Positions 19,279 to 27,902 of a DNA stretch of 64,000 bases are shown here, piece by piece. Within the stretch, counting starts at the first letter, position 1; the number at the start of each line of letters is the position of its first letter. Where the stretch lies: assembly GCA_021822495.1 (NCBI GenBank), contig JAKAQO010000001.1, positions 1-64,000 on the forward strand. The letters are read 5' to 3'. A program made the position numbers and the translations under genes. Below the pieces are notes generated by a model, which saw only the letters and a list, made by a program, of their open reading frames with translations, was not told the origin of the DNA and did no database searches. This DNA comes from a bacterium. GTDB taxonomy: Bacteria; Elusimicrobiota; Elusimicrobia; UBA1565; UBA9628.

Positions 19279-19779
19279 TTACTGCGGCGGCGGCGGCACA
19301 TTGGTCCCCACCGCAGTGACAACCCCATTGGAATCAATATTATATCCCCAAGTCGTGTAAGGAGAAGTGTTCGTACAGGGAGAAGATCCCGTACAACGAC
19401 TCACGGTCACTAACGGCGAGCAAGGAGGAGTCGTACAACTCTGAATGGTAATCGTATAGGGTTTTTCACTGTAGTTATCCGCCGGCATATAGCCGCAGTA
19501 CACCAAATCACAAGCATTATTCTGAGGGCACGTAGCTCCGTTATCACAATTACTTGAACAAGAACCACTTCCACTCCCAATACACCCAGCGGTAACATAT
19601 TGACCGTTATGGTCCACCGCGTACATCCGATCGGCGTTCCCAGCCATGGTGAGATACCCCACCGCGTCATTGGCCTTGCTAGTCTCCATGGATTGAATGT
19701 AAGAAGGATAACCAATGGCCGCCAGTATACCAACAATCAGGATCACCACTAAAAGCTCAATCAAGGTAAAGCCTTTCAT
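19279..19779 (-). CDS. Type IV pilin (probable major pilin), Cys-rich
   Basis: MKGFTLIELLVVILIVGILAAIGYPSYIQSMETSKANDAVGYL; ten Cys in the globular domain. Confidence 0.92.
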   Translation of the reverse strand: MKGFTLIELLVVILIVGILAAIGYPSYIQSMETSKANDAVGYLTMAGNADRMYAVDHNGQYVTAGCIGSGSGSCSSNCDNGATCPQNNACDLVYCGYMPADNYSEKPYTITIQSCTTPPCSPLVTVSRCTGSSPCTNTSPYTTWGYNIDSNGVVTAVGTNVPPPPQ

Positions 19780-20999
19780 TATTTTCCTCCCATCGTCGAC
19801 ATCTTAAATATCGGCATGAAAACCGCAAGAACAATCACGCCGACAAGGCCGCCAATTCCAACGACCAGAATGGGGTCTATAATGGCGGTAAATCTTCTTG
19901 TAAACTGATCGATTTGGAGGCGATAAAATCCGGACATGGTTTGAAGCATATCCGGCAGTTTTCCCGATTCTTCGCCCATAAACATCATTTCGGTTACCAA
20001 GGGAGGTAAAACCTCAGATTTTCTAAAAGCCGAGGATATGGATTTCCCGGCCGCGACATCAAGTCGGATAGCGGATAAGGCCATCTGAAAAATAATATTG
20101 GCCGCAAAAACACCTTCCAAGACCGCAATCGCGTTTAAGATGCTGACTCCGCTTTCAATTAAAGTCGAGAGAGTCGTTAGAAGCCTTTCGACCATGACAT
20201 TTTTGATAAATTCCCCAAAGAATGGAATCTTAAATATCATGCTCCACTTGGCAATTTTTCCGGCATCGGTTGAAGTATAGGATTTCCAGGCCATATACCC
20301 GCCAATAACGCAAAATAGAATAAGTCCTATATGGTGGACGATAAGTTCAGAGGTGGAAACGACCATCTGCGTCAAGATGGGAAGCTTGATATTAAATTGT
20401 TTAAATATCTTGGCGAAAACGGGAACGATATGAATGACGAAAAAAGCGAGAACCCCTCCCGACATAAAGGCCAAAACCGCCGGATAAGCCAAGGCGGTAA
20501 TAATCTTTCCCCTCAGCTCCGCTTGAGCCGTCAAGTAACTGGAAATTTGACGCAAGACCTTGGGAAGTTGTCCGCCCATTTCTCCCGCCTGAACCAAGGA
20601 GACCCACAAGGTATCGAAAACAGCGGGATGTTTGGCCAGGGCTTTATAAAGCGCGGTTCCTCGGGATACGTCCTGGGTCACAGCGCCTACGATATCATGA
20701 AGAGCCGGAGAATTGGAATGTTCGCCAAGAAGGGATAAAGCTCTGACCAAGGGAACTCCGCCAGTTAAGAGGGTAGAAAGCTGTTCCGAGAAAAAAATCA
20801 AATCCTGCTGGGCGACTTTCTTTGTTTTTGAGGAACCAAATCCGCGCACGGAGGTTTTTGTATCCTTGGAAGACAAAGACAAAATAAAATAGCCCTTTGA
20901 TTGAAGGGCCGCGACTGCTTCGTTTTCATCTCCCGCCTCAAGAGTTCCGGAAACAGCCTCGCCTCTAGGATCCTGAACCACGTATGAAAATTGAGACAT
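19779..20999 (-). CDS. pilC: Type IV pilus inner-membrane platform protein PilC/GspF
   Basis: MSQFSYVVQDPRGEAVSGTLEA... with duplicated GspF domains; start set at the MSQFS Met (20999), not track 21095. Confidence 0.93.
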   Translation of the reverse strand: MSQFSYVVQDPRGEAVSGTLEAGDENEAVAALQSKGYFILSLSSKDTKTSVRGFGSSKTKKVAQQDLIFFSEQLSTLLTGGVPLVRALSLLGEHSNSPALHDIVGAVTQDVSRGTALYKALAKHPAVFDTLWVSLVQAGEMGGQLPKVLRQISSYLTAQAELRGKIITALAYPAVLAFMSGGVLAFFVIHIVPVFAKIFKQFNIKLPILTQMVVSTSELIVHHIGLILFCVIGGYMAWKSYTSTDAGKIAKWSMIFKIPFFGEFIKNVMVERLLTTLSTLIESGVSILNAIAVLEGVFAANIIFQMALSAIRLDVAAGKSISSAFRKSEVLPPLVTEMMFMGEESGKLPDMLQTMSGFYRLQIDQFTRRFTAIIDPILVVGIGGLVGVIVLAVFMPIFKMSTMGGK

Positions 21000-21007
21000 A
21001 GCGCCCC

Positions 21008-22762
21008 CTATTCCTTCATCGTCACCGACAACACTTCTTCCATGGTCGTCAGCCCCGCTAAAACCTTTCGCCAACCGCTCGCCCTCAAATCCCACATGCC
21101 GCTTTTCATTGCCACCTCGCGCAACCGCGCTAAATCGCCGCCGTATTTATAAATGATTTCCCTCATTTCGGGAATAATACGGTAAATTTCGTAAATGGCC
21201 CGCCGTCCCATATATCCGGTTTGGGCGCATTTATCGCAACCCCTCTGTTTGTAAAAAACGATATTGGCTGGATTGGGAATTGAAGCTTGCGGCAAATAAG
21301 ATTCCTTGATGCACATACTTAACTGCTCTGGATCCGGCTTATAGGGCCTTTTGCAATGAGGGCAAAGAATGCGAACCAGCCGCTGCGCCGCAGCCAGAAG
21401 AAGGCTTCCTGAAAGTAAAAACGGCTCTATTCCTAAATCAATGAGACGCACGACCGTCGACATCGCGTCGTTAGTGTGCAAGGTGGAAAGCACCAGGTGT
21501 CCGGTCAACGCCGCGCGCAAACAAGTTTGAGCGGTTTCCTGGTCGCGAACCTCTCCAACCAGAATCACATCCGGGTCTTGACGTAAAAAAGATCGCAAAG
21601 CCGCCGCGAAGGTGAGTCCGACATCGGAACGAACCTGGACCTGGTTTAATCCATCGAGCTTTATTTCAACTGGGTCTTCAATCGTCATGAAATTCAGCTC
21701 GGGAGTTTTAATAGTATTTAAGACGGAATAAAGAGTGGTCGTTTTTCCAGAACCCGTTGGACCGGTCAAAAAGATTAATCCATGGGGTTGTTTGGCGGCG
21801 TCCAGAAAATCCGCTTTTTGTTTCGGCTCAAAGCCTATTTTATCGACATCAAGGTTTACCGCCCCCTTGTCCAAAATACGCATGACCACTTTCTCTCCAT
21901 AAACCGTCGGGCAAATAGACACGCGCAAATCAATATTGCGGTTTTGAAGTTTAATCGCGAAAGTTCCGTCTTGAGGCAGGCGCCTTTCCGCGATGTCGAG
22001 TTTTGAAAGAATTTTAATGCGAGAAACCAAGGATGAGAACATCGCTTTAGGAGGCGAACTTCTTTCATATAAAATCCCGTCAATGCGGAAACGCAGACTT
22101 GCCCGGCTGTCGAAACTCTCCAGATGAATATCCGAGCATCTTTCCGTCACGGCTTGTTTTAAAATCGCGTTGATGAGAGAAACAATTTGGGCGTCATTTG
22201 AGCCCAGAATAGCTTTATCCAGGTCTACACGGACATCTCCCGCTTCGGATTCCTCGGGCAGAGCGGCAACATTGGTTTTTTGGTTTTCCTCCAGCGTCCG
22301 CGCGACGAGCCCACCTCCCATCCCGCCGTAAAGTTCATCAATAGATTTTAAAATTTGCGTTTTTGCCGCCACAAAGGGATGAATCGTTTTTGAAGTGAGG
22401 ACCCGAATATTATCCTGAAGCATGACGTTGGTCGGATCCACCATGGCGACCCCCAGCGTTCCATCCTCAAGAAAGAGAGGAACCATCAAATGTTCCCGCG
22501 CAAAATTTTCCGGAATCAATTTCTCGAGTCCTTGGCTTTTTTCCGGGATTAAAATCTTGTTTTCCCTAGAAGCCAGGGGAATACCCAATTGCTTGGACAA
22601 AGCCGCGGTAATGACGCTCTCCGAGGCAAAGCCGAGCTTAATCACCGCCTCTTCAAAACTGCATTGAGCCTCTCTGGAAATTTTAAGGGCTTTGTCTTTT
22701 TGCTCCGCAGTCAAAGACCCCGCGGAAACCATCACATCAGCCAAGAGCGCTCTATCAGCCAT
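21008..22762 (-). CDS. pilB: Type IV pilus assembly ATPase PilB/GspE
   Basis: Walker A GPTGSGKTTTLYSVLN; GEVRDQETAQTCLRAALTGHLVLSTLHTNDA; tetra-Cys CPHC...CDKC. Confidence 0.96.
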   Translation of the reverse strand: MADRALLADVMVSAGSLTAEQKDKALKISREAQCSFEEAVIKLGFASESVITAALSKQLGIPLASRENKILIPEKSQGLEKLIPENFAREHLMVPLFLEDGTLGVAMVDPTNVMLQDNIRVLTSKTIHPFVAAKTQILKSIDELYGGMGGGLVARTLEENQKTNVAALPEESEAGDVRVDLDKAILGSNDAQIVSLINAILKQAVTERCSDIHLESFDSRASLRFRIDGILYERSSPPKAMFSSLVSRIKILSKLDIAERRLPQDGTFAIKLQNRNIDLRVSICPTVYGEKVVMRILDKGAVNLDVDKIGFEPKQKADFLDAAKQPHGLIFLTGPTGSGKTTTLYSVLNTIKTPELNFMTIEDPVEIKLDGLNQVQVRSDVGLTFAAALRSFLRQDPDVILVGEVRDQETAQTCLRAALTGHLVLSTLHTNDAMSTVVRLIDLGIEPFLLSGSLLLAAAQRLVRILCPHCKRPYKPDPEQLSMCIKESYLPQASIPNPANIVFYKQRGCDKCAQTGYMGRRAIYEIYRIIPEMREIIYKYGGDLARLREVAMKSGMWDLRASGWRKVLAGLTTMEEVLSVTMKE

Positions 22763-22785
22763 TGAGAATTTTAACCCCTTTTAGA

Positions 22786-22813
22786 AGTATAACGGGTTTC
22801 CCTGATATGTCAA
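22786..22813 (-). promoter_or_regulatory. Predicted sigma70-type promoter upstream of pilB
   Basis: Minus strand TTGACA (22813..22808) - 16 bp - TATACT (22791..22786). Confidence 0.7.
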
Positions 22814-22819
22814 GGCCTA

Positions 22820-24844
22820 TTAGTCATTGATAATGGTCGGCGTAATAAAGATGACGAGATCCGTGTTTTTGCGCTGAGCTTGAACGCTGGTAAAGAGCCA
22901 CCCAATCACGGGAATATATCCCAAGAAGGGAACCTTATCAACGGTCTTTTGTTCGGTGGAATGGAGAAGCCCGCCCAGAACCAAGGTCTCCCCATTTTTG
23001 ACACGAACCAGGGTTCGAGCGGAGCGGTTTAAAGTGTCATAGACAGGATTTGCGGCAGTTGAGATCACCGACGCCTGGGCATCGGTGAAGCTGGGAGCCA
23101 CCATCATCGTAATATACCCATCGCCATTGACTTGGGGCGTCACTGTTAAAGAAAGTCCAGTTTGCGCAGTCGTTGGAGTATAGGCCGCCTGGGTAATTCC
23201 CATTCCGCCGCCGGTCGTTTGCTCCGACATATAAAGAGCTGTATTTCCTGTAATCGAAATAGTCGCAGGGGTATTATTGACCGTCAGGATTTTGGGCTTT
23301 CCCAGATATCGCGCTTCTGAACGGGAAACCAACATGCGAAGGGTCACAGTCAGTTGGCTTAAGTTAAGAACACTGGTCATAACGCTCGAACCCAACATGG
23401 GGAGCCCCGTGAGCGGATTGATTCCTGCTTGGGTTGTTGGAATGGCCAAGGTCGCCCCCGATGAACCAATACCACCCAAGGTTGATGAAAACCCACCGCC
23501 GCCCATCATGCCACCGCCCATACCACCACCACCGCCACCACTCATTCCACCGCCTTCAAGGGCCAGGGTGCTCATGACGTTTTGGACCGGGTCAAAAAAA
23601 CGAGCTTGACCGGAAGCTCCCGTTAAAACCATGGGAAAAGTCGTATCTCTCTGACCGCCCGTAAAGGTTCCCATTTCGCCGTTAGGGCCTCCCCATTCAA
23701 AACCCAGATCGTTAGCACGAGTGGAATCAATTTCCACAATTTGCGCCTCAATCATGACCTGCGGAACTTTCTTATCCAACTCCGCAATCAACTGATCGAC
23801 CTGCGGAAAAACCTCGGGCACATCGGTGACAATCAAGGAGTTCGTTCTTGGGTCCACCGCCACTCGCCCGGCTTTGGTTAAAACCGATTGGACAACCGTA
23901 ACAATAGAACTCGCGCCTCCTGCCCCTGCTCCCGGCATTCCACCCGCGCCTTGAGCTCCACCTGCCGCCCCGCCCATTAACGATCCCATTCCCAAAGCTT
24001 GACCGCCTTGTCCCGGAGAAAGCCCGCCACCGCCAGGTGCGCCGCCCGCCCCGCCAGCGCCCCCTCCGGCGCCACCGGCGGGAGATCCCCCCCCGCCAGA
24101 GGAAGGCCCACCCATTCCTCCCAACATTCCCGCGGCGCCTCCGGCGGCGCCCCCCATGGCGCCTTGCTGACCTTGAGTTCCTTGTTGAGAGATATTGACC
24201 AAGGGTATATAGGAGAGAGAATAAATCCGCGTGATAAAATCAGGGGCGTTCTTTGATCTCTTCTTAATGACATAGGTATTGCTTCTTCCAATTTGCCGAT
24301 AGGTAAGCCCTTTGATTTCAAGAAGTATCTGCAGCGCCTCCCGCACCGTCACATGCTGCAAAAAGGCGGTAATTTTGATGGATTCAAGGCCTTCCGTGAC
24401 AAGAAAGTTTATTCTTGCTTGAGCTGAAATAGCGTCTAAAAAAGTCGCCAAAGGCGCGGCCTTAACTCGAATAGAGATACGCGTATCCAGAGGAGAAATG
24501 ATTTTTTTCTTTGGCGGCGCATGAGGCGTCGAAGCGCCAATTTGTATTCCCTGGGGAGACGCGCTTGTTTGGGAGGCCGAAGTTGCTTGGTCTAACGCTT
24601 TAGAGGCGGTAGCGGCGTGAGCCTTGACCGCAGAAACGCTTCCTACCGGCCCACCGGAATTAGATTGAGGAGCTTGCACTGAATTTTGAAACTGAGGATT
24701 CGCTTCTGGAGTCGAGCTATCAGACTGAGCCCAAGCCGTCAAACCCGGCAAAAGCCCCAACTCCAAGGCGGATAAAAGACACAAGGCGCGTCCAAAAAAT
24801 CGTCCCCACGCTCTACCTCTAGGATACCTGATCTGGATGTTCAT
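22820..24844 (-). CDS. pilQ: Type IV pilus secretin PilQ/GspD
   Basis: Secretin domain VDKVPFLGYIPVIGWLFTS...KNTDLVIFITPTII; IEAQIVEIDSTRANDLGFEWG; two Gly-rich insertions. Confidence 0.93.
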   Translation of the reverse strand: MNIQIRYPRGRAWGRFFGRALCLLSALELGLLPGLTAWAQSDSSTPEANPQFQNSVQAPQSNSGGPVGSVSAVKAHAATASKALDQATSASQTSASPQGIQIGASTPHAPPKKKIISPLDTRISIRVKAAPLATFLDAISAQARINFLVTEGLESIKITAFLQHVTVREALQILLEIKGLTYRQIGRSNTYVIKKRSKNAPDFITRIYSLSYIPLVNISQQGTQGQQGAMGGAAGGAAGMLGGMGGPSSGGGGSPAGGAGGGAGGAGGAPGGGGLSPGQGGQALGMGSLMGGAAGGAQGAGGMPGAGAGGASSIVTVVQSVLTKAGRVAVDPRTNSLIVTDVPEVFPQVDQLIAELDKKVPQVMIEAQIVEIDSTRANDLGFEWGGPNGEMGTFTGGQRDTTFPMVLTGASGQARFFDPVQNVMSTLALEGGGMSGGGGGGMGGGMMGGGGFSSTLGGIGSSGATLAIPTTQAGINPLTGLPMLGSSVMTSVLNLSQLTVTLRMLVSRSEARYLGKPKILTVNNTPATISITGNTALYMSEQTTGGGMGITQAAYTPTTAQTGLSLTVTPQVNGDGYITMMVAPSFTDAQASVISTAANPVYDTLNRSARTLVRVKNGETLVLGGLLHSTEQKTVDKVPFLGYIPVIGWLFTSVQAQRKNTDLVIFITPTIIND

Positions 24845-24867
24845 AATTATTCTCTCCTCATGCCTTT

Positions 24868-24896
24868 CCTCATAGTCTTAAGGTCGGCATTGTCCC
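24868..24896. repeat. Palindromic element CTTAAGGTCGGCATTGTCCCAACCTTAAT (approximate bounds)
   Basis: Self-complementary TTAAGG..CCTTAA ends; related to the core of the 11.28 kb element (CGCTGTCCCAGCCTTAAG). Confidence 0.65.
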
Positions 24897-24924
24897 AACC
24901 TTAATATCTTTACAAGAAAGGGAC

Positions 24925-25680
24925 TCAAAATTTACTGCTCATGGCTTTAATAATGCGCCTGCCACGGTAAGAAAAAGTCACCTTCTTTTTTTCAATTTTA
25001 ACGATTTTTGCCCCATGAACCAGTTCGCCCACTTTCATAATATTCCCATTAATAATAGCCTTGGCATTTACGGGAGAGACAAAGATGATCCCCTCCAAAT
25101 CAATGAGACTCTCAATTGGCGGCCCTTTTTTCTTTTTGGGACGGTAATGGACAATCTTAGGCTTGGGCTTGGGTTTTGGATGAAGAATGTCGTAGATTTC
25201 TTTTCTGTCAGCGGGAGAAAGAGTTGGATCTCGTTTCAGTTGCGGAATCGTCAATTTTTGATTTTGAGAACTCATGGCCACAGACGTTGAAGGGGCAGAA
25301 ACAGGCGGCGTCTTTGAGACAGATTTCGCTATATTGCTGATATTGCGAGACTGAGACGCGGGTAATCCCGCAGGAACAGCCGCTTGAGGTGATTGCGGAG
25401 AAGCCGATGAATGCGGAAGAGAAGTCAAAAGAGCTTTGGCCGCAGCTGAAGATTGAGTCGCAGTTTGAGCGACCGGAACAGCAAGTTTAACGGGAATAGA
25501 ATTAAGAACTCTTACTCCTGGAGGGGCAGAATTAAAAACCTGCCCTAAGGGAGGACGCGCGCCAAAACGGCGAGACACGCGTTTTTCCCTCAAGCGAACC
25601 CATCCAAAGTAGAAAATCACGCCTGGAAGAGCCAAAACCAAAATAAGAATAATCCACCCGGCCGGACTTTTCTTGGCCAT
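24925..25680 (-). CDS. PilP-like pilus assembly protein
   Basis: N-terminal TM; C-terminal GIIFVSPVNAKAIINGNIMKVGELVHGAKIVKIEKKKVTFSYRGRRI; position between pilO and pilQ. Confidence 0.7.
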   Translation of the reverse strand: MAKKSPAGWIILILVLALPGVIFYFGWVRLREKRVSRRFGARPPLGQVFNSAPPGVRVLNSIPVKLAVPVAQTATQSSAAAKALLTSLPHSSASPQSPQAAVPAGLPASQSRNISNIAKSVSKTPPVSAPSTSVAMSSQNQKLTIPQLKRDPTLSPADRKEIYDILHPKPKPKPKIVHYRPKKKKGPPIESLIDLEGIIFVSPVNAKAIINGNIMKVGELVHGAKIVKIEKKKVTFSYRGRRIIKAMSSKF

Positions 25681-25682
25681 GC

Positions 25683-26270
25683 CTAGGAATTCCCTCCACG
25701 CCCACTTGATTTAATCAAGGTTGAAAGAGTGCAACTCACTTTATTTTCATCCAGCCCTTTCTTATGAATCCGCAAAAAATCCACGTGGATGAGATAGCGA
25801 TTATGTTCAGCCCGATATAACCAGGCGAAAATCTCCGGAAACTTCGCCAGGAACTCAACAGAAATAGTTTCCTTGATCAATTTTTTGCTCTTAAATTGAT
25901 GGACAGACGAGACGGAATCAGGGGAAATATTTTCTTTCTCAAGCGAAGAAATGACCGTGTCGCTGAGCCATTGAGTCCCGCTATTGGGCGGCGGAAGACG
26001 GCGTTGAACAACCAAGAGTTCTTCTAAGGCGTCATTATAAGACTTCGCGTATTTTCCGGCCACCCTCGCGGTCTTAATTCTCATTTCCAAAGATGAAACT
26101 TCATCGTTCATGGTCTGATAAAAAAATTTATACGGTACAAACATGATCAAAAACGCCGCAATCCATACGCGCTGAAAGTATTTAAGCCCTTTATTCTGGA
26201 GGATAAAAACCGTTTCGCTGAAATCCCTCTGAAGATGGCGTATTGTTTGCTCAATTTCTTTAATATTCAT
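25683..26270 (-). CDS. PilO-like pilus assembly protein
   Basis: Single N-terminal TM, ~195 aa, position between the PilMN-like gene and the pilP-like gene. Confidence 0.7.
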   Translation of the reverse strand: MNIKEIEQTIRHLQRDFSETVFILQNKGLKYFQRVWIAAFLIMFVPYKFFYQTMNDEVSSLEMRIKTARVAGKYAKSYNDALEELLVVQRRLPPPNSGTQWLSDTVISSLEKENISPDSVSSVHQFKSKKLIKETISVEFLAKFPEIFAWLYRAEHNRYLIHVDFLRIHKKGLDENKVSCTLSTLIKSSGRGGNS

Positions 26271-26282
26271 AGTCGCTAAAAA

Positions 26283-27902
26283 TTAATTATACTGCGACTG
26301 ACCGGTAATCTCAAAACCGGTTCGTTCTTCCTGCTTGCGCTCCTTTTCGTAAGGGTCTTGAAGAACGCCGCCGTACAGCATCTGATTTTGCTGTTCCTTA
26401 AATTGAATTTGAATAGGCAATTCTTTAAAGTCCGGCAATTCGCCCAAGGACTCTTTAAAATTCTTAGCCGCGTCTTGTTCTTCCATGATAGAACTGGCGG
26501 TGGAATAGCCGGATAATTTCATCGACAGTTGCTCTCCTCCCCTCGTTCCCGGCTTGGGAAGAGAATCATCAAATTCAATATCGGTCAACCATAAATTTTC
26601 CGGAATATTATCAGAGATATCTTGAAAAAAATCAGGCAACGAGTTTTTTTTCTTGCTGGCCCCACCCAAATAAGCGGTTTCTTTTTCTATTTTCGCAATC
26701 ATCTTTTGAATATCATTGGCAGATTTCCCCCGAAAGAGGGCTTCCACATGGGGATCCCGTTTAATGCTGGAAAGCTCCCGGGATTTCATAAAAACCTGGA
26801 AACTCGAATAAAGCCCTAAAAGAATAAAAAAGGCGGCGACCAAAACGGAAGCTCCTCCAATAAATAAGGCGGCCTTTCTCTCGCCATCGGTCACCTTCAT
26901 GGCCGCGGAAAAATCCATATTGACCGGAGCAGGAGCGGTAAAACGAAACGAACTTCCAATAGTGGCCAAGGGCTCGAAATCCGCATTTTTAAGACCTAAA
27001 GGGAGACCCGGATTTTTTAGTTCAGCCCGGAGATTAATCTCTTGAGAAATCCTCTCTAAGAGAACCTCATTGGCCGCGCCGCTCACTAAACATTTTTGAA
27101 CAGGCCCAAAACCCAATTTATGGCTCACAAAATCAACCACGCCGGTCAACCCCAGGCTTCGAATATCGCCGTTGGGATACCAGTCGGCTTCTCTAAACAA
27201 AAGAGGAATTCCTTTAGCGAAGGCCAAAACGCGAGCCTTTGTATCGGAAAAATGGACCCATAGGCCAACAGGCTCCGCGATAGTCTTATCCATGGACAAG
27301 AGAAATCTCAAGTAAGCGCTGACCGCGGTTTCCACCGCGACCATATCCAAGTTGAGACCTTTCATCAAAACACTCACTCCTTCCCAAGTAGACTTTGAGG
27401 TCACCGCAAACAAAACCCCCTGCATCGCCTTCTCATCCGAAACCGCTCCAGCGGAAGGAAAAACCTGAAAATCGCTAATGAGACCCTGAAACGAGAAAGG
27501 AATATATTTCTTCGCTTCCAGGGGGATGGCCGTTCTCCAAAATCTCTGATCAATTTGAGGCATTTGAAAATAACGGAGAAGACTCAATTCCGGCGCGAGA
27601 CAAACTACGACTTCCTTCGGGGCACGAACGAGCTTTCCAAAGGCGGGCTTTAAAACATCCAAGATGTCGTTAAAGTCTGCCCATAACTCCGCGCCCGGCA
27701 TTTGAGAAGCATCTTTCGGCGGCGCCACTGCCTTCGGTTTTGGAAGAGCAATTCTAAAAAGCTGGTCTATGACCAAATGGCCCTTTTCACTATGAGACTG
27801 GGTAATATAAACTAGACTTGAACTGAGATAAACGCCTAAATTTTGGGAGATATTGCGGGGCTTGATTCCAAAGGCCCATTCATCAATGAGCTTTTCGTTC
27901 AC
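26283..27902 (-). CDS. PilM-PilN fusion-like protein
   Basis: N-terminal PilM/actin-like region; internal TM (AALFIGGASVLVAAFFILLGLYSS) followed by a PilN-like region (PDFFQDISDNIPENLWLTDIEF). Confidence 0.75.
   Translation of the reverse strand: MNEKLIDEWAFGIKPRNISQNLGVYLSSSLVYITQSHSEKGHLVIDQLFRIALPKPKAVAPPKDASQMPGAELWADFNDILDVLKPAFGKLVRAPKEVVVCLAPELSLLRYFQMPQIDQRFWRTAIPLEAKKYIPFSFQGLISDFQVFPSAGAVSDEKAMQGVLFAVTSKSTWEGVSVLMKGLNLDMVAVETAVSAYLRFLLSMDKTIAEPVGLWVHFSDTKARVLAFAKGIPLLFREADWYPNGDIRSLGLTGVVDFVSHKLGFGPVQKCLVSGAANEVLLERISQEINLRAELKNPGLPLGLKNADFEPLATIGSSFRFTAPAPVNMDFSAAMKVTDGERKAALFIGGASVLVAAFFILLGLYSSFQVFMKSRELSSIKRDPHVEALFRGKSANDIQKMIAKIEKETAYLGGASKKKNSLPDFFQDISDNIPENLWLTDIEFDDSLPKPGTRGGEQLSMKLSGYSTASSIMEEQDAAKNFKESLGELPDFKELPIQIQFKEQQNQMLYGGVLQDPYEKERKQEERTGFEITGQSQYN

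Noticed and set aside
23940-24180. Repetitive GC-rich tract as CRISPR or tandem-repeat array
   Set aside because: It is Gly-codon low complexity within pilQ; no constant repeat/spacer structure.
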